Of a DNA stretch of 64,000 nucleotides, positions 30,577 through 40,318 are shown in pieces. Origin of the DNA: Phyllobacterium zundukense. GTDB lineage: Bacteria > Pseudomonadota > Alphaproteobacteria > Rhizobiales > Rhizobiaceae. Position 1 is the first letter of the stretch. Every line of letters starts with the position of its first letter. The notes under the pieces were generated by a model that saw only the letters and a list, made by a program, of their open reading frames with translations, made no database searches and was not told where the DNA came from. Location: assembly GCF_002764115.1 (NCBI RefSeq), contig NZ_CP017940.1, positions 2,640,501 to 2,704,500 of the forward strand, in the 5' to 3' direction. A program made the position numbers and the translations under genes.

Positions 30577-31297
30577 GGCCGGCCAGAAGAAATTCGCGAT
30601 TGCCATCGCCACCCTCAATGGGCGAAGGGCAAAGCCCGAGGGCTTTCCAGCCCGGCAATCCATCCAGCCAGTTCCTTAGATCATTTGCGACGCGTTCACC
30701 ATCCTTGGGATCGCGCAAAATGCCGCCCTTGCCGATTGCCTCACGGCCAGCCTCGAATTGCGGCTTGACCAGAAGTACGCAATGGCTCCCCGGTTCTGCC
30801 AGATCCAGCGCCGGCGGCAGGGCAAGTCTGAGCGAAATGAAGCTGACATCGGAGACGACCAAGCCGACTCTCTTCCCGTCCAGATGGTCGCGCTTCAGCT
30901 CTCGGGCGTTCAGTGTTTCAAGATTGCTGACGCGAGAATCAGTTCGCAGGCTGTCGTGCAACTGACCATGCCCGACGTCGACAGCGATGACATGGTCCAC
31001 GCCGCGTTCGAGCAGAACTTGTGTGAAGCCACCGGTTGATGCGCCAATATCGAGAGCGGTGTGTCCTTTGACTTCGATTGCGAAATGGTCGAGGCCTGCA
31101 ATGAGCTTTAGCGCAGCGCGGGAGACGTAGGGGCTTGCCGGGTCATCGACGCTGATGCCCGCGGTCTCCGGGATCGTTGCACCCGGTTTGGTGACGACAG
31201 CTCCATCTATTTGCACCGTCCCGCGCACAATGGCGTCGCGTGCCCGTGACCGGCTGGCAAACATGCCTCGTTCAACCAGAAGCTGATCGAGCCGCAT
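30560..31297 (-). CDS. tlyA: TlyA-family rRNA 2'-O-methyltransferase / hemolysin-like
   Basis: The 245-residue protein has an N-terminal S4 RNA-binding domain (RLDQLLVERGMFASRSRARDAI, residues 2-60) and an FtsJ-like methyltransferase domain with AdoMet motif LDIGASTGGFTQVLLERG and the downstream VVSDVSFISL and LLVKPQFEAGR segments. TlyA of mycobacteria 2'-O-methylates 16S and 23S rRNA; haemolysin activity is an older name. The ATG at 31297 is the start. It is 9 nt downstream of dxs. The last residues, GLKSKA, are encoded in a tandem repeat. Confidence 0.93.
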   Translation of the reverse strand: MRLDQLLVERGMFASRSRARDAIVRGTVQIDGAVVTKPGATIPETAGISVDDPASPYVSRAALKLIAGLDHFAIEVKGHTALDIGASTGGFTQVLLERGVDHVIAVDVGHGQLHDSLRTDSRVSNLETLNARELKRDHLDGKRVGLVVSDVSFISLRLALPPALDLAEPGSHCVLLVKPQFEAGREAIGKGGILRDPKDGERVANDLRNWLDGLPGWKALGLCPSPIEGGDGNREFLLAGLKSKA

Positions 31298-31306
31298 CAA
31301 ACCGTC

Positions 31307-33226
31307 TTACGCACGGGCGGGTGCAACCATGTGGTCGCGGCCGAGCGCACCAAACACCGCCTGCACGATACCTGCACTGTCGAGTCCAGAACGCGCATAC
31401 ATGGTTTCCGGCTTGGCATGGTCCAGATAAAGATCGGGCAATGTCAGCACGCGAACACGAAGACCGTTGTCCAGAAGCCCATCCCGGCTGAGGAAATGCA
31501 GGACATGCGAGGCGAACCCACCGATCGCACCCTCCTCAACAGTGACAAGCACTTCATGCTCTCGCGCCAAACCGCGGATCAGATCTTCATCCAGAGGCTT
31601 GGCAAACCGCGCATCGGCAACCGTCGTGGAGAGGCCCGCAGCATCGAGTTCATCCGCGGCTGCAAGGCATTCCTGCAGGCGCGTGCCGAACGACAACAAC
31701 GCCACTTTCGACCCCTCGCGGATGATCCGGCCCTTGCCGATCTGCAGAATCTCCCCACGTTCCGGCAGGTCAATGCCAACCCCATCGCCGCGGGGGTAAC
31801 GGAAGGAGATCGGGCCTTCATCATATTCCGCCGCCGTGCGCACCATATGGCGCAACTCTGCCTCGTCGGATGCTGCCATGACCACGAACCCTGGCAATGC
31901 AGCTAGGAAACCCGTATCGAACGATCCCGCATGGGTCGCGCCATCGGCGCCCACCAGCCCTGCCCTGTCAATCGGAAAGCGTACGGGCAGATTCTGCAGC
32001 GACACGTCGTGCACCACTTGGTCATAGCCGCGTTGCAGGAATGTCGAATAGATAGCGGCGAACGGCTTGAAGCCTTCGCTCGCCAAGCCCGCCGCAAACG
32101 TCACTGCATGCTGCTCGGCGATGCCGACATCGAAAGTACGTTCGGGGAAAACCTCGCCAAAAAGATCAAGGCCAGTGCCGCCCGGCATCGCCGCGGTGAC
32201 CGCAACGATCCTGTCGTCGTGACGTGCTTCCTCAATCAGGCTGGTGGCGAAGACCTTCGTATAGCTCGGCGCATTGGCGGGCGGCTTCGCCTGCGCGCCT
32301 GTAATCACATCGAATTTGTTGACGCCGTGATATTTGTCCGCCGCCGCTTCGGCAGGTGCGTAACCCTTGCCCTTCTGCGTCACGACATGGATCAAAACCG
32401 GACCGTCCAAGGTATCCCGGACGTTCTTCAGCACGGGCAGCAGGTGATCGAGATTATGCCCGTCAATCGGTCCGACGTAATAGAAGCCAAGCTCCTCGAA
32501 CATCGTGCCGCCGGTCCAGAAGCCGCGCGCATATTCTTCCGAGAGCCGCGCCTTCTCCTGCAGGAATTTCGGCAATTTCTTTGCAAGCTGCTTGGCGGTC
32601 TCGCGGAAGGAGCGATAGGCGCGTCCGGAAACAAGGCGGGCCAGATAGGCACTCATCGCTCCGGTTGGTGGTGCAATCGACATGTCGTTGTCGTTGAGAA
32701 TGACAATCAAGCGTGCATCAAGTGCTCCGGCATTGTTCATCGCCTCATAGGCCATGCCCGCCGACATCGCGCCGTCGCCGATCACCGAGATGACATTGCG
32801 CTTCGTGCCGGAAAGGTCGCTGGCGACGGCCATGCCCAGACCAGCGGAGATCGATGTGGATGAATGGGCGGCGCCGAAGGGATCGTATTCGCTCTCGCTG
32901 CGCTTGGTGAAACCGGAGAGCCCGCCTTCCTGCCGCAATGTGCGGATGCGATCACGCCGTCCGGTCAGTATCTTGTGGGGATAGGCCTGGTGGCCGACAT
33001 CCCAGATGATGCGGTCATGCGGCGTGTCGAAGACGTGATGAAGTGCAACGGTCAGTTCGACAACACCAAGTCCGGCGCCGAGATGACCGCCAGTCGTCGA
33101 CACCGCGTCGATCAATTCCGTTCGCAAGTCCTGCGCCAGCTGCGGCAGGTCGGATTCCGGCAATTGGCGCAGATCCGACGGGATTTTGACGCGATCAAGC
33201 AGTGGTGTTTCAAAATTCTTGGCCAA
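31307..33226 (-). CDS. dxs: 1-deoxy-D-xylulose-5-phosphate synthase
   Basis: Dxs condenses pyruvate and glyceraldehyde-3-phosphate, the entry step of the methylerythritol phosphate pathway, using thiamine diphosphate. The 639-residue protein shows the TPP motif [18 protein letters not shown] ending in NDNDMSI, the transketolase-like middle domain with [17 protein letters not shown] and the C-terminal transketolase domain. It begins with TTG at 33226; no nearby ATG is in frame, and the family starts just before TPLLDRV. It is followed by tlyA at 9 nt. The pirin gene lies 105 nt upstream on the same strand. Confidence 0.96.
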   Translation of the reverse strand: MAKNFETPLLDRVKIPSDLRQLPESDLPQLAQDLRTELIDAVSTTGGHLGAGLGVVELTVALHHVFDTPHDRIIWDVGHQAYPHKILTGRRDRIRTLRQEGGLSGFTKRSESEYDPFGAAHSSTSISAGLGMAVASDLSGTKRNVISVIGDGAMSAGMAYEAMNNAGALDARLIVILNDNDMSIAPPTGAMSAYLARLVSGRAYRSFRETAKQLAKKLPKFLQEKARLSEEYARGFWTGGTMFEELGFYYVGPIDGHNLDHLLPVLKNVRDTLDGPVLIHVVTQKGKGYAPAEAAADKYHGVNKFDVITGAQAKPPANAPSYTKVFATSLIEEARHDDRIVAVTAAMPGGTGLDLFGEVFPERTFDVGIAEQHAVTFAAGLASEGFKPFAAIYSTFLQRGYDQVVHDVSLQNLPVRFPIDRAGLVGADGATHAGSFDTGFLAALPGFVVMAASDEAELRHMVRTAAEYDEGPISFRYPRGDGVGIDLPERGEILQIGKGRIIREGSKVALLSFGTRLQECLAAADELDAAGLSTTVADARFAKPLDEDLIRGLAREHEVLVTVEEGAIGGFASHVLHFLSRDGLLDNGLRVRVLTLPDLYLDHAKPETMYARSGLDSAGIVQAVFGALGRDHMVAPARA

Positions 33227-33331
33227 AGCGCAGGTTCCAGTTTCAAGCTCAACTCTTGGCAGAGGGCTGGCGCCGTTCCCTAAAGGAAATCCAGCAAACC
33301 AGCAAGAAGCGGAAGTTCGTTCGCTCCCAAG

Positions 33332-34255
33332 TCAATTTTCGGGCAAGGGTATGAATTCTTCCGCGTCGCCAGGCACGATATCAAATCGGCCGGAACGCCA
33401 TTCCTCTTTCGCCTGTTCGATCCGCTCTTTGGACGAGGAAACGAAATTCCACCAGATATAACGCTTCGAGGGCAGAGCAGCACCGCCAAACAGCATGAAA
33501 TGCGCCCCCTCCGGTGCGTGGATGACGATTTCATCGCCGGTGCGGAACGCCAAAAGGCGGTCTGCGGGAAACGTTTCGCCAGCAACTTGCACCGATCCAT
33601 CCAGCGTATAGATGGCGCGTTCTTCAGCTGCATCGCCCGGTATTTGAATGTGACTTCCGGGCTGCAGCCGAATATCAACATAAAGCGTTTCCGCGTGCTG
33701 CTTCACTGCGGAACTGGCGCTATGGAACTTGCCCATGACGATGCGCGCTTCCATGCCGTTTTCGCGCAACATGGGCAGTTCACCCGCTGCGGTATTGGCA
33801 AAAGCGGGGTCGATCTCTTCCAGATGATCCGGCAGCGCCAGCCAGGTCTGCAATCCCGAAATCGGCAATGGCTCCGTCCGGAGTTCTTCCGGTGAACGCT
33901 CCGAGTGCACGATGCCACGCCCTGCCGTCATCAGATTGACGTCGCCGGGCCTGATGACCATTTCGGTCCCGAGGCTGTCGCGATGACGTATGTTTCCGTC
34001 AAAAAGATAGGTTACGGTCGAAAGGCCGATATGTGGATGTGGGCGCACATCCAACGCATCGGTTGGGCGAAGGATAGCCGGGCCCATGCGGTCGAAGAAA
34101 ATGAAAGGTCCGACGAGACGGCGCTTGGCACTCGGCAAGGCGCGGCGCACTTCCAATCCGCCAATGTCGCTCGTGCGTGGAATGATCAGCGTCTCGATGG
34201 CGTCGACGGCTGTTGCGTCGCCTGGCTTTGGGTCTGGGCAGGGGAAAAAACTCAT
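33332..34255 (-). CDS. Pirin-family cupin protein
   Basis: The 307-residue bicupin has the pirin metal site: HPHIGLSTVTYLFDG, the following HRDSLG and GRGIVHSE, giving three His and a Glu for Fe(II). The C-terminal cupin (about 175-290) is the less conserved half. Bacterial pirins are proposed regulators or quercetinase-like dioxygenases; the substrate here is unknown. The ATG at 34255 precedes the conserved PCPDPKPGDA region; the longer frame has no family support. It is on the minus strand, 70 nt from the xseB stop. Confidence 0.88.
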   Translation of the reverse strand: MSFFPCPDPKPGDATAVDAIETLIIPRTSDIGGLEVRRALPSAKRRLVGPFIFFDRMGPAILRPTDALDVRPHPHIGLSTVTYLFDGNIRHRDSLGTEMVIRPGDVNLMTAGRGIVHSERSPEELRTEPLPISGLQTWLALPDHLEEIDPAFANTAAGELPMLRENGMEARIVMGKFHSASSAVKQHAETLYVDIRLQPGSHIQIPGDAAEERAIYTLDGSVQVAGETFPADRLLAFRTGDEIVIHAPEGAHFMLFGGAALPSKRYIWWNFVSSSKERIEQAKEEWRSGRFDIVPGDAEEFIPLPEN

Positions 34256-34325
34256 GGACGCTACTCCGGATTGTCGGAGCCCCACCATAGCGTTTCAGAA
34301 CACGGCTGAACAGCGTGGTTTGGTG

Positions 34326-34580
34326 TCACTCCGGGTCGAGTGGTTCGGTACCGACGGGTTCGCCATTGCGGCCGAGACGAATTTTCTCGACCTTGTCTTC
34401 GGCGGCGCGCAGCAGCGTATCGCAATGCTTCTTCAGCGCTTCACCACGCTCGTAAATACGAATCGACTGTTCCAGTGGCACATCGCCACGTTCCAGATCG
34501 TCGACGATCTTTTCCAGCTGCTCGAGCGCCTGTTCGAAGCTCATGGCGGCGATATCGGAATTGTTCTGTACGTCGGCCAT
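34326..34580 (-). CDS. xseB: Exodeoxyribonuclease VII small subunit
   Basis: XseB forms the stalk of exonuclease VII with XseA, a nuclease acting on single-stranded DNA ends. The 84-residue protein has the family core [28 protein letters not shown], a two-helix hairpin. An ATG at 34586 overlaps the upstream stop, but GGGAGG abuts it directly; the ATG at 34580 has that GGGAGG 6 nt upstream and is preferred. xseA is not in the window. The gene is coupled to the deacetylase gene. Confidence 0.95.
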   Translation of the reverse strand: MADVQNNSDIAAMSFEQALEQLEKIVDDLERGDVPLEQSIRIYERGEALKKHCDTLLRAAEDKVEKIRLGRNGEPVGTEPLDPE

Positions 34581-34582
34581 GT

Positions 34583-35509
34583 TCATCCTCCCATCAGGCG
34601 TCTGATATGTGCGCCCGCTGAGAGCGACATCCCCTTGAGGTCGTACCCGCCTTCCAGAAGGCTGACAAGGCGGTTTGACGCATAGCTCCCAGCTCTTTCC
34701 ATAAGAGCACCGGTTGCCCAGTCGAAATCGTCCTCGTTCAGATTGATTTCTGCCAGCGGATCGCGGTGGTGCGCATCGAATCCGGCCGAAATGATGATCA
34801 ATTCCGGCTGAAATTCATCGATGGCCGGGAGAATGCGCGTGTTGAAAGCCTCGCGAAAATGATCGCTGCCGGTCTGTGGGCTAAGCGGTGCATTGACGAT
34901 ATTGCCGACGCCGGTTTCACTTTTGGCGCCGGTTCCAGGATAAAGCGGCATCTGGTGAGTCGAGCAATAGAGAACGGACGGGTCATCCCAGAAGATATCC
35001 TGCGTGCCATTGCCGTGATGCACATCCCAGTCAACGATCGCAACGCGCTCTATGCCATGAGCCTTCTGCGCATGGCGGGCCGCAATAGCGGCATTGTTAA
35101 ACAGGCAGAAGCCCATTGCCTTGTCACGCTCCGCATGGTGACCAGGTGGCCGCGAGGCGACAAAGACATTGTCGGCCCTGCCCGCGAAAACATCATCGAC
35201 GGCGGCATTAGCCGCACCGATAGCGGCCAATGCTGCCTCCCAGCTCTTGGGGCTGACGGTTGTGTCGGCATCAACGCGGGTCAGTCCCTCCTCCGGGATC
35301 GTATTACGCACCCGCTCAAGAAACGTCTCGGGATGCACATAAAGGATCGTTGCCTCGTCACCCATCGGCGACTGGACACGATCCAGCGCATCGAAAGCGC
35401 TGTCTTCCAGCACCTTGTTTAGCGCCCGCAGCCGGTCAGGCCGCTCCGGATGGCCAACAGGCGTCAAATGTTCGAGGTATATCGGATGCGAATAGAGGCG
35501 AGTAACCAT
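34583..35509 (-). CDS. Histone-deacetylase-family (acetylpolyamine/AcuC-like) hydrolase
   Basis: The 308-residue zinc hydrolase has the full HDAC signature: [20 protein letters not shown] with the paired His, [18 protein letters not shown] with the metal Asp/His, [13 protein letters not shown] with the second Asp and EGGYDLKG near the end. Bacterial members deacetylate acetylpolyamines, acetyl-lysine or small amides; the substrate is unknown. The start at 35509 is the ATG directly before [12 protein letters not shown], the conserved opening. Its stop overlaps the xseB leader. Confidence 0.92.
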   Translation of the reverse strand: MVTRLYSHPIYLEHLTPVGHPERPDRLRALNKVLEDSAFDALDRVQSPMGDEATILYVHPETFLERVRNTIPEEGLTRVDADTTVSPKSWEAALAAIGAANAAVDDVFAGRADNVFVASRPPGHHAERDKAMGFCLFNNAAIAARHAQKAHGIERVAIVDWDVHHGNGTQDIFWDDPSVLYCSTHQMPLYPGTGAKSETGVGNIVNAPLSPQTGSDHFREAFNTRILPAIDEFQPELIIISAGFDAHHRDPLAEINLNEDDFDWATGALMERAGSYASNRLVSLLEGGYDLKGMSLSAGAHIRRLMGG

Positions 35510-35637
35510 GGGAGCTTTCTGCAGCGGCAAATTGGCATCAACATGGCCTACACGGCCACGCCCAAATTTGCACCAGCGCCTTGCGGTTATACAAGAGCGA
35601 AGTGAGAAGCGTATATCAACGCTGCAGAATCACCCGC

Positions 35638-36921
35638 TCAGGCCACGCTCAAGGCCTGCGTCAGATCGGCGATCAGATCGTCAGGATGCTCGATGCCGAT
35701 CGACAGCCGGATCGTCGAATCAAGCACGCCGATGCGCTGGCGCACATCCACCGGCACGCCGGAATGGGTCATCGTCGCAGGATGGCTGGCGAGCGATTCC
35801 GTACCGCCAAGGCTCACCGCCAGTTTCAATATCTGCAGAGCGTTGAGGAATTTGAATGCTGCCGGCTGGCCACCGTGAATGTCGAAGGAGAAGGTCGAAC
35901 CGGCTCCGGTGCATTGGGCCGCAAAGGTGCGCCCGAGCGGTGATGACGCGTCGTGATACGGCAGATAATGGATTTTGTCGCACTTCGGGTGTTCGCGCAG
36001 GAAGTTGGCAATCACCAGGGCATTATTGTTGGCCTTCTCCATGCGGATGCTGAGGGTTTCGAGCGATCGTCCGAGCATCCAGCAGGAGTGCGGATCAAGC
36101 TGCGTGCCAATCGCGCCGCGCAGCGCCTTGACTTGTTTCATCACTGCCTTTGACCCGAGCGCGGCACCGGCGATGAGATCGGAATGGCCACCGACATATT
36201 TGGTCAGCGAATAGAGCGATATATCTGCGCCGTGCTCAATTGGCCTCTGGAAGACCGGTCCGAGCAAAGTGTTGTCGCAGGCAATCACCGGGCGATGCCC
36301 CTGTTTCTCGCCGATTGCTTCGGCAATCCGCCGGATCATGGCAACATCGACGAGGCTGTTTGTCGGATTGGCCGGCGTTTCGATGAGAATCACCGAGACA
36401 CGGCCCTTTTGCATCGCCTCTTCGGCTGCAGCCTGCACGGACTCTTCGTTCACTCCATCGGCAAATCCCACCGCAGCGACGCCCATATTGAGGAACGTTC
36501 GGGCGAGAAGCGTCTCCGTACCGCCATAGAGCGGCTGCGAATGCAGGATCGAATCGCCCGGACGCACGAAAGCGAACAAGGTCGTGGCGATTGCGGACAT
36601 ACCCGAGGAAAATACCGCACAGCTTTCCGTTCGTTCATAGACCGCAAGCCGATCCTCGACGATCTCGCTGTTGGGGTGGTTGAAACGTGAGTAAACCAGC
36701 CCCGCTCCTGTGCCGGCCGGCGGTTCGCGGCGGCCGGAAACGAAGTCGAAGAAATCCCGCCCTTCTTCCGCCGATTTGAACACAAACGTCGAAGTCAGGA
36801 ACACCGGCGGCTTAACCGCGCCCTCCGACAATTCCGGATCATACCCGTAATTGAGCATCAATGTTTCAGGATGCAGTTCGTGATTGCCGATATGAGTCTT
36901 GGAGGGATGGGGAGCGGTCAT
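35638..36921 (-). CDS. Trans-sulfuration PLP enzyme (cystathionine gamma-synthase / methionine gamma-lyase family)
   Basis: The 427-residue Cys/Met metabolism PLP enzyme opens with [26 protein letters not shown] and carries the PLP Lys in [12 protein letters not shown] and the phosphate-binding SSGMSAI. The family covers cystathionine synthases and lyases and methionine gamma-lyase; sequence alone does not separate them. The ATG at 36921 has GAGGAG 6 nt upstream, which settles the start. A perfect -10 TATAAT and an operator-like palindrome lie directly upstream, so regulation is likely. It stands alone between the deacetylase gene and ribBA. Confidence 0.92.
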   Translation of the reverse strand: MTAPHPSKTHIGNHELHPETLMLNYGYDPELSEGAVKPPVFLTSTFVFKSAEEGRDFFDFVSGRREPPAGTGAGLVYSRFNHPNSEIVEDRLAVYERTESCAVFSSGMSAIATTLFAFVRPGDSILHSQPLYGGTETLLARTFLNMGVAAVGFADGVNEESVQAAAEEAMQKGRVSVILIETPANPTNSLVDVAMIRRIAEAIGEKQGHRPVIACDNTLLGPVFQRPIEHGADISLYSLTKYVGGHSDLIAGAALGSKAVMKQVKALRGAIGTQLDPHSCWMLGRSLETLSIRMEKANNNALVIANFLREHPKCDKIHYLPYHDASSPLGRTFAAQCTGAGSTFSFDIHGGQPAAFKFLNALQILKLAVSLGGTESLASHPATMTHSGVPVDVRQRIGVLDSTIRLSIGIEHPDDLIADLTQALSVA

Positions 36922-36927
36922 GGCAGT

Positions 36928-36965
36928 CTCCTCGCTGGTATGAAGCTTCAACCAGCGAGATTATA
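36928..36965 (-). promoter_or_regulatory. Promoter -10 and operator palindrome of the trans-sulfuration gene
   Basis: Reading toward the gene: TATAAT at 36965-36960, then the perfect 9-bp dyad CTCGCTGGT (36959-36951) and ACCAGCGAG (36939-36931) around TGAAGCTTCAT, then GAGGAG (36933-36928), the Shine-Dalgarno. A transcript from this -10 would start inside the dyad, so the palindrome fits an operator that blocks polymerase and ribosome access. The inner TGAAGCTTCA is itself palindromic. No good -35 is visible. Confidence 0.6.
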
Positions 36966-37056
36966 GCAAATACAACGACCATTCCTTGCTATTTCGATGA
37001 GCAAATGGACGGAATGTGACAACCAGCGCCAGCAAATTGCGCCTGCGCCACTGTGC

Positions 37057-38160
37057 TCAGATAATATCGGTCTTGGTGATCTGGATGCCGAAGCCCTCCA
37101 GGCCGACATAGTGCCGCTCGCGTGACGACAGCAGCCGGATCGACGTGATGCCGAGGTCCTTCAGTATTTGCGCGCCGAGACCAATCTGCCGCCACTCTTC
37201 TTCCCGCACCCGGGCTTCCGCATGGGCTTCACGATCCTGCAAGTTTGTGCGGTTGCGGTCATCGTCACGGCCAACACCCACTGAGCCTTCGCGCAGGTAA
37301 ACGATCACGCCGCGCTTTTCTTCGGCGATGCGTTTCATGATGCTGTCGAGCGTGTTACGGGCACCGAAGACGTCGCTCAAGATGTCCTCGCGCTGCAGAC
37401 GTACCGGCACATCCTCGCCGTCGCGAATATCGCCATAGACAATAGCGGCGTGATGCATTGGCTCCCAGGGGAGAGCGTAGGTAATCGCCTTGGCCTTACC
37501 GGCACAGGTGTCAATTTCATACTCGCCGGTACGTTCGATAAGCGTCTCCTTGCGCTGACGATAAGCGATAAGATCGGCCACCGTTACCTGCTGCAGATTG
37601 TGGGTTTCTGCGAAGCTCGCTACCTGCGGGCCACGCATGACCGAGCCATCGTCGTTGACCAGTTCGCAGATGACACCAACGGGCGGCAGCCCTGCAAGTT
37701 TGCAAAGGTCAACCGCCGCTTCCGTATGGCCGGAACGCATCAAAACGCCGCCCTCTCGGGCAACCAGCGGGAAAATATGACCGGGCCGAACGAAATCCGC
37801 GGCGCCCGAATTGGGGTTGGCGAGATTACGAACCGTCAGCGTGCGGTCATCGGCGGAAATGCCAGTGGTTGTTCCGTGCTTGTAATCGACAGTCACGGTG
37901 AAGGCCGTCGAATGCGGGGCGTCATTGTCCGCTACCATCGGCGCAAGATTGAGCCGGCGCGCGTGATCGCGCGGCATCGGTGTGCAGACGATACCTGAGG
38001 TGTGGCGCACGATGAACGCCATCTTTTCCGGCGTGCAATGAACCGCGGCGACGATCAGGTCGCCTTCATTCTCGCGGCCGTCATCGTCCATAACGACAAC
38101 GATCTCGCCACGTTCGAAGGCGCGCAGCGCATCGACGACCCGTTTTTGATTATAAGCCAT
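37057..38160 (-). CDS. ribBA: DHBP synthase RibB with degenerate GTP cyclohydrolase II domain
   Basis: The N-terminal 200 residues are RibB, making 3,4-dihydroxy-2-butanone 4-phosphate for riboflavin: GEIVVVMDDDGRENEGDLI, the HTSGIVC and RRGHTEA-like REGGVLMRSGHTEAAVDL. The C-terminal 165 residues follow the RibA fold (LQREDILSDVFGARN, then GVIVYLREGSVGVG) but lack the zinc cysteines CLTGDVFGSQRCDC-type, so GTP cyclohydrolase activity is unlikely. Such RibB fusions with an inactive RibA are known in rhizobia and Brucella. The ATG at 38160 is used; the longer frame would overlap aroC. It is 16 nt downstream of aroC. Confidence 0.9.
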   Translation of the reverse strand: MAYNQKRVVDALRAFERGEIVVVMDDDGRENEGDLIVAAVHCTPEKMAFIVRHTSGIVCTPMPRDHARRLNLAPMVADNDAPHSTAFTVTVDYKHGTTTGISADDRTLTVRNLANPNSGAADFVRPGHIFPLVAREGGVLMRSGHTEAAVDLCKLAGLPPVGVICELVNDDGSVMRGPQVASFAETHNLQQVTVADLIAYRQRKETLIERTGEYEIDTCAGKAKAITYALPWEPMHHAAIVYGDIRDGEDVPVRLQREDILSDVFGARNTLDSIMKRIAEEKRGVIVYLREGSVGVGRDDDRNRTNLQDREAHAEARVREEEWRQIGLGAQILKDLGITSIRLLSSRERHYVGLEGFGIQITKTDII

Positions 38161-38176
38161 GGAAGCCGCCCCTTGT

Positions 38177-39271
38177 TTAAATACGGCCTGTCTGGCCGCG
38201 ATGTCTGAGATAATGGTCCGCAATGGCACAAGCAACCATGGCTTCGCCGATCGGTACGGCGCGAATGCCGACACAGGGATCATGTCTGCCCTTGGTCATC
38301 ACATCCACCTGGTTGCCATCGGCATCGATGCTGCGGCGCGGCGTCAGGATCGACGATGTCGGTTTGACGGCAAAGCGTGCTACCACCGGCGCGCCGCTGG
38401 AAATGCCGCCCAGTATACCGCCAGCATGGTTGGACAGGAAGATCGGCTTGCCATCATTGCCCATGCGCATTTCATCGGCGTTTTCCTCGCCGGTAAGCTT
38501 GGCCGTCTCAAACCCGTCCCCGATCTCCACGCCCTTCACGGCGTTGATCGACATGAGATAGCTGGCTATGTCCTGGTCGAGCTTTCCGTAGACTGGAGCA
38601 CCGAGGCCTGCGGGGACGTTTTCCGCAACGACTTCGATGATGGCGCCGATAGACGAGCCCGCCTTGCGGATGCCATCCAAATAAGCGGCGAATGTATCGA
38701 CCGAGCCCGCGTCAGGGGTAAAGAACGGGTTGTTGTTGACCTCGTCCCAATCCCATCGGCTGCGATCAATCGAGTGAATTCCCATTCCGACCAAAGCACC
38801 TCGCACGATAAGGCCGGGTACAACCTTGCGGGCGATGGCACCGGCGGCAACGCGAGCAGCCGTTTCGCGTGCCGACGAACGGCCGCCACCGCGATAGTCG
38901 CGGATGCCATATTTGACGTCATAGGTGTAGTCGGCGTGACCCGGACGGTACTGGCGAGCTATGTCGCCGTAATCCTTCGAACGCTGGTCGGTGTTCTCTA
39001 TCATCATAGAGATCGGCGTTCCGGTGGAGATCATCGTGACTCCATCATCTTGCAACATCACACCGGAGAGGACCCGCACCTGATCGGGCTCGCGCCGCTG
39101 CGTCGTATATTTGGATTGGCCGGGCTTGCGCTTGTCGAGATAGGCCTGGATTTCAGCTTCCGTAAAGGAGATGCCCGGGGGGCAACCGTCCACCACGCAT
39201 CCAAGCGCAATTCCGTGGCTTTCACCCCAGGTGGTGACGCGAAAAAGATGACCGAAAGTATTGTGCGACAT
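38177..39271 (-). CDS. aroC: Chorismate synthase
   Basis: AroC makes chorismate, the last shikimate-pathway step, using reduced FMN. The 364-residue protein begins [20 protein letters not shown] and contains [31 protein letters not shown] and the GVEIGDGF segment, all family hallmarks. Pairing with ribBA 16 nt downstream is sensible, since riboflavin feeds the FMN cofactor. It is divergent from DUF1344, with 168 nt between starts. Confidence 0.97.
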   Translation of the reverse strand: MSHNTFGHLFRVTTWGESHGIALGCVVDGCPPGISFTEAEIQAYLDKRKPGQSKYTTQRREPDQVRVLSGVMLQDDGVTMISTGTPISMMIENTDQRSKDYGDIARQYRPGHADYTYDVKYGIRDYRGGGRSSARETAARVAAGAIARKVVPGLIVRGALVGMGIHSIDRSRWDWDEVNNNPFFTPDAGSVDTFAAYLDGIRKAGSSIGAIIEVVAENVPAGLGAPVYGKLDQDIASYLMSINAVKGVEIGDGFETAKLTGEENADEMRMGNDGKPIFLSNHAGGILGGISSGAPVVARFAVKPTSSILTPRRSIDADGNQVDVMTKGRHDPCVGIRAVPIGEAMVACAIADHYLRHRGQTGRI

Positions 39272-39439
39272 GTACCTATCCGACTTTTGTCAGGGGGTTT
39301 TATGAGCGTTTACTCCTGTGGTCAAACCCGCCGCTGAAATTCCTTCATCCCTGACGAAAAAAGCAATTGTTTTGCCACAAATGAACGTTCTAACTGCAGC
39401 GCTAACCGGAACACAGATTTGATATAAAGAGGAAATCAA

Positions 39440-39694
39440 ATGCGCTTTATCGTAGCAACATTCATGTTCGTCGCTTCCCTTTTCCCGGTTGGAGCACTTG
39501 CGGACGATGCGCAGGGAAAGATTACCAACATCGATGCGGATAATTCGACGATCACGCTCGATGATGGCAAGGTCTACAAATTGCCGGGCGAATTTGATCT
39601 GAGCGTTATCGAAGAGGGTATGAAGGTGACGCTGATGTTCGATGTCGTCAACAAAGAGCGTTTCATCACTGATATTGAAGAAACGCAGGAATGA
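39440..39694 (+). CDS. DUF1344 small exported protein
   Basis: The 84-residue protein has a signal peptide (MRFIVATFMFVASLFPVGALA) and a small beta-rich DUF1344 domain: GKITNIDADNSTITLDDGKVYKLP then GMKVTLMFDVVNK. Function is unknown. Its ribosome site GAGGAAATCAA directly precedes the ATG. It is a single plus-strand gene inside a minus-strand stretch, pointing into the histidine phosphatase gene with 15 nt between stops. Confidence 0.86.
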   Translation: MRFIVATFMFVASLFPVGALADDAQGKITNIDADNSTITLDDGKVYKLPGEFDLSVIEEGMKVTLMFDVVNKERFITDIEETQE

Positions 39695-39709
39695 TCTCGT
39701 TCAGTCTCG

Positions 39710-40318
39710 CTACAGCCAGGTAAGCTGACCGTTTTCAAGGCGCAGTATGTGATCCTGGGTTATAGCGAGGTTCGCTGCGTCATGGCCATCCAGCCCGTTC
39801 ACGAGCTGGAATATCGTTCGCAGACAACCGCCATGGGTCACACACACGGTAGGGCCCTTGACCTCGGACAGCCAGCTCGCCACCCGCACTCCCAGCATTG
39901 CATAGCTTTCGCCCGTAGGCCCGGGAGGTACGAAGTTCCACTTGTCCCTCGCCCGTTCGTCGACCAGTTCCGGCGTCTTGGCGGCAATGTCCTCAATCAT
40001 GAATCCCTGCCAATCGCCGAAATTCACCTCCATCAGCCGCGGATCGGTGTGATAGGCCTTTGGGTCGACACCCATGCGCGTCCTGATCCGCTCCATGGTA
40101 TCGCGTGTGCGGCGCAAAGGACTGGCTACGAAGTCGAAGCCGGCGCCATCGCCGATCAATGATTTCATCAGATCGCCGTTGCGGTCGGCTTGGGCACGGC
40201 CGCGTGCATTGATATCAATATCTTCCTGGCCCTGGATCCGTTCCGTCACGTTCCAGTCCGTCTCGCCGTGACGCGAGAAGTAGATCAACGAGTCAGGCAC
40301 GGTCACTTTGGAGTTCAA
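39710..40318 (-). CDS. Histidine phosphatase (phosphoglycerate-mutase-like)
   Basis: The 202-residue protein has the phosphohistidine motif IYFSRHGETDWNVTERIQG with the catalytic His, a second Arg in DFVASPLRRTRDTMERI and the acid in GESYAML, then VTHGGCLRTIF with the second His. The substrate is unknown; the PhoE/GpmB group is likely. The start is uncertain: TTG at 40318 overlaps the fabI stop (TTGA), but AAGGA touches it, and a GTG at 40306 is possible. Coupling to fabI is clear either way. Confidence 0.88.
   Translation of the reverse strand: MNSKVTVPDSLIYFSRHGETDWNVTERIQGQEDIDINARGRAQADRNGDLMKSLIGDGAGFDFVASPLRRTRDTMERIRTRMGVDPKAYHTDPRLMEVNFGDWQGFMIEDIAAKTPELVDERARDKWNFVPPGPTGESYAMLGVRVASWLSEVKGPTVCVTHGGCLRTIFQLVNGLDGHDAANLAITQDHILRLENGQLTWL

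Noticed and set aside
36922..37056. Possible SAM-II riboswitch upstream of the trans-sulfuration gene
   Set aside because: The conserved SAM-II core is not present; the dyad here fits a DNA operator better.
39285..39361. TTTTGTCAGGG and CCCTGACGAAAA as arms of a leader hairpin between aroC and DUF1344
   Set aside because: The arms are imperfect and more than 50 nt apart; no functional reading is supported.
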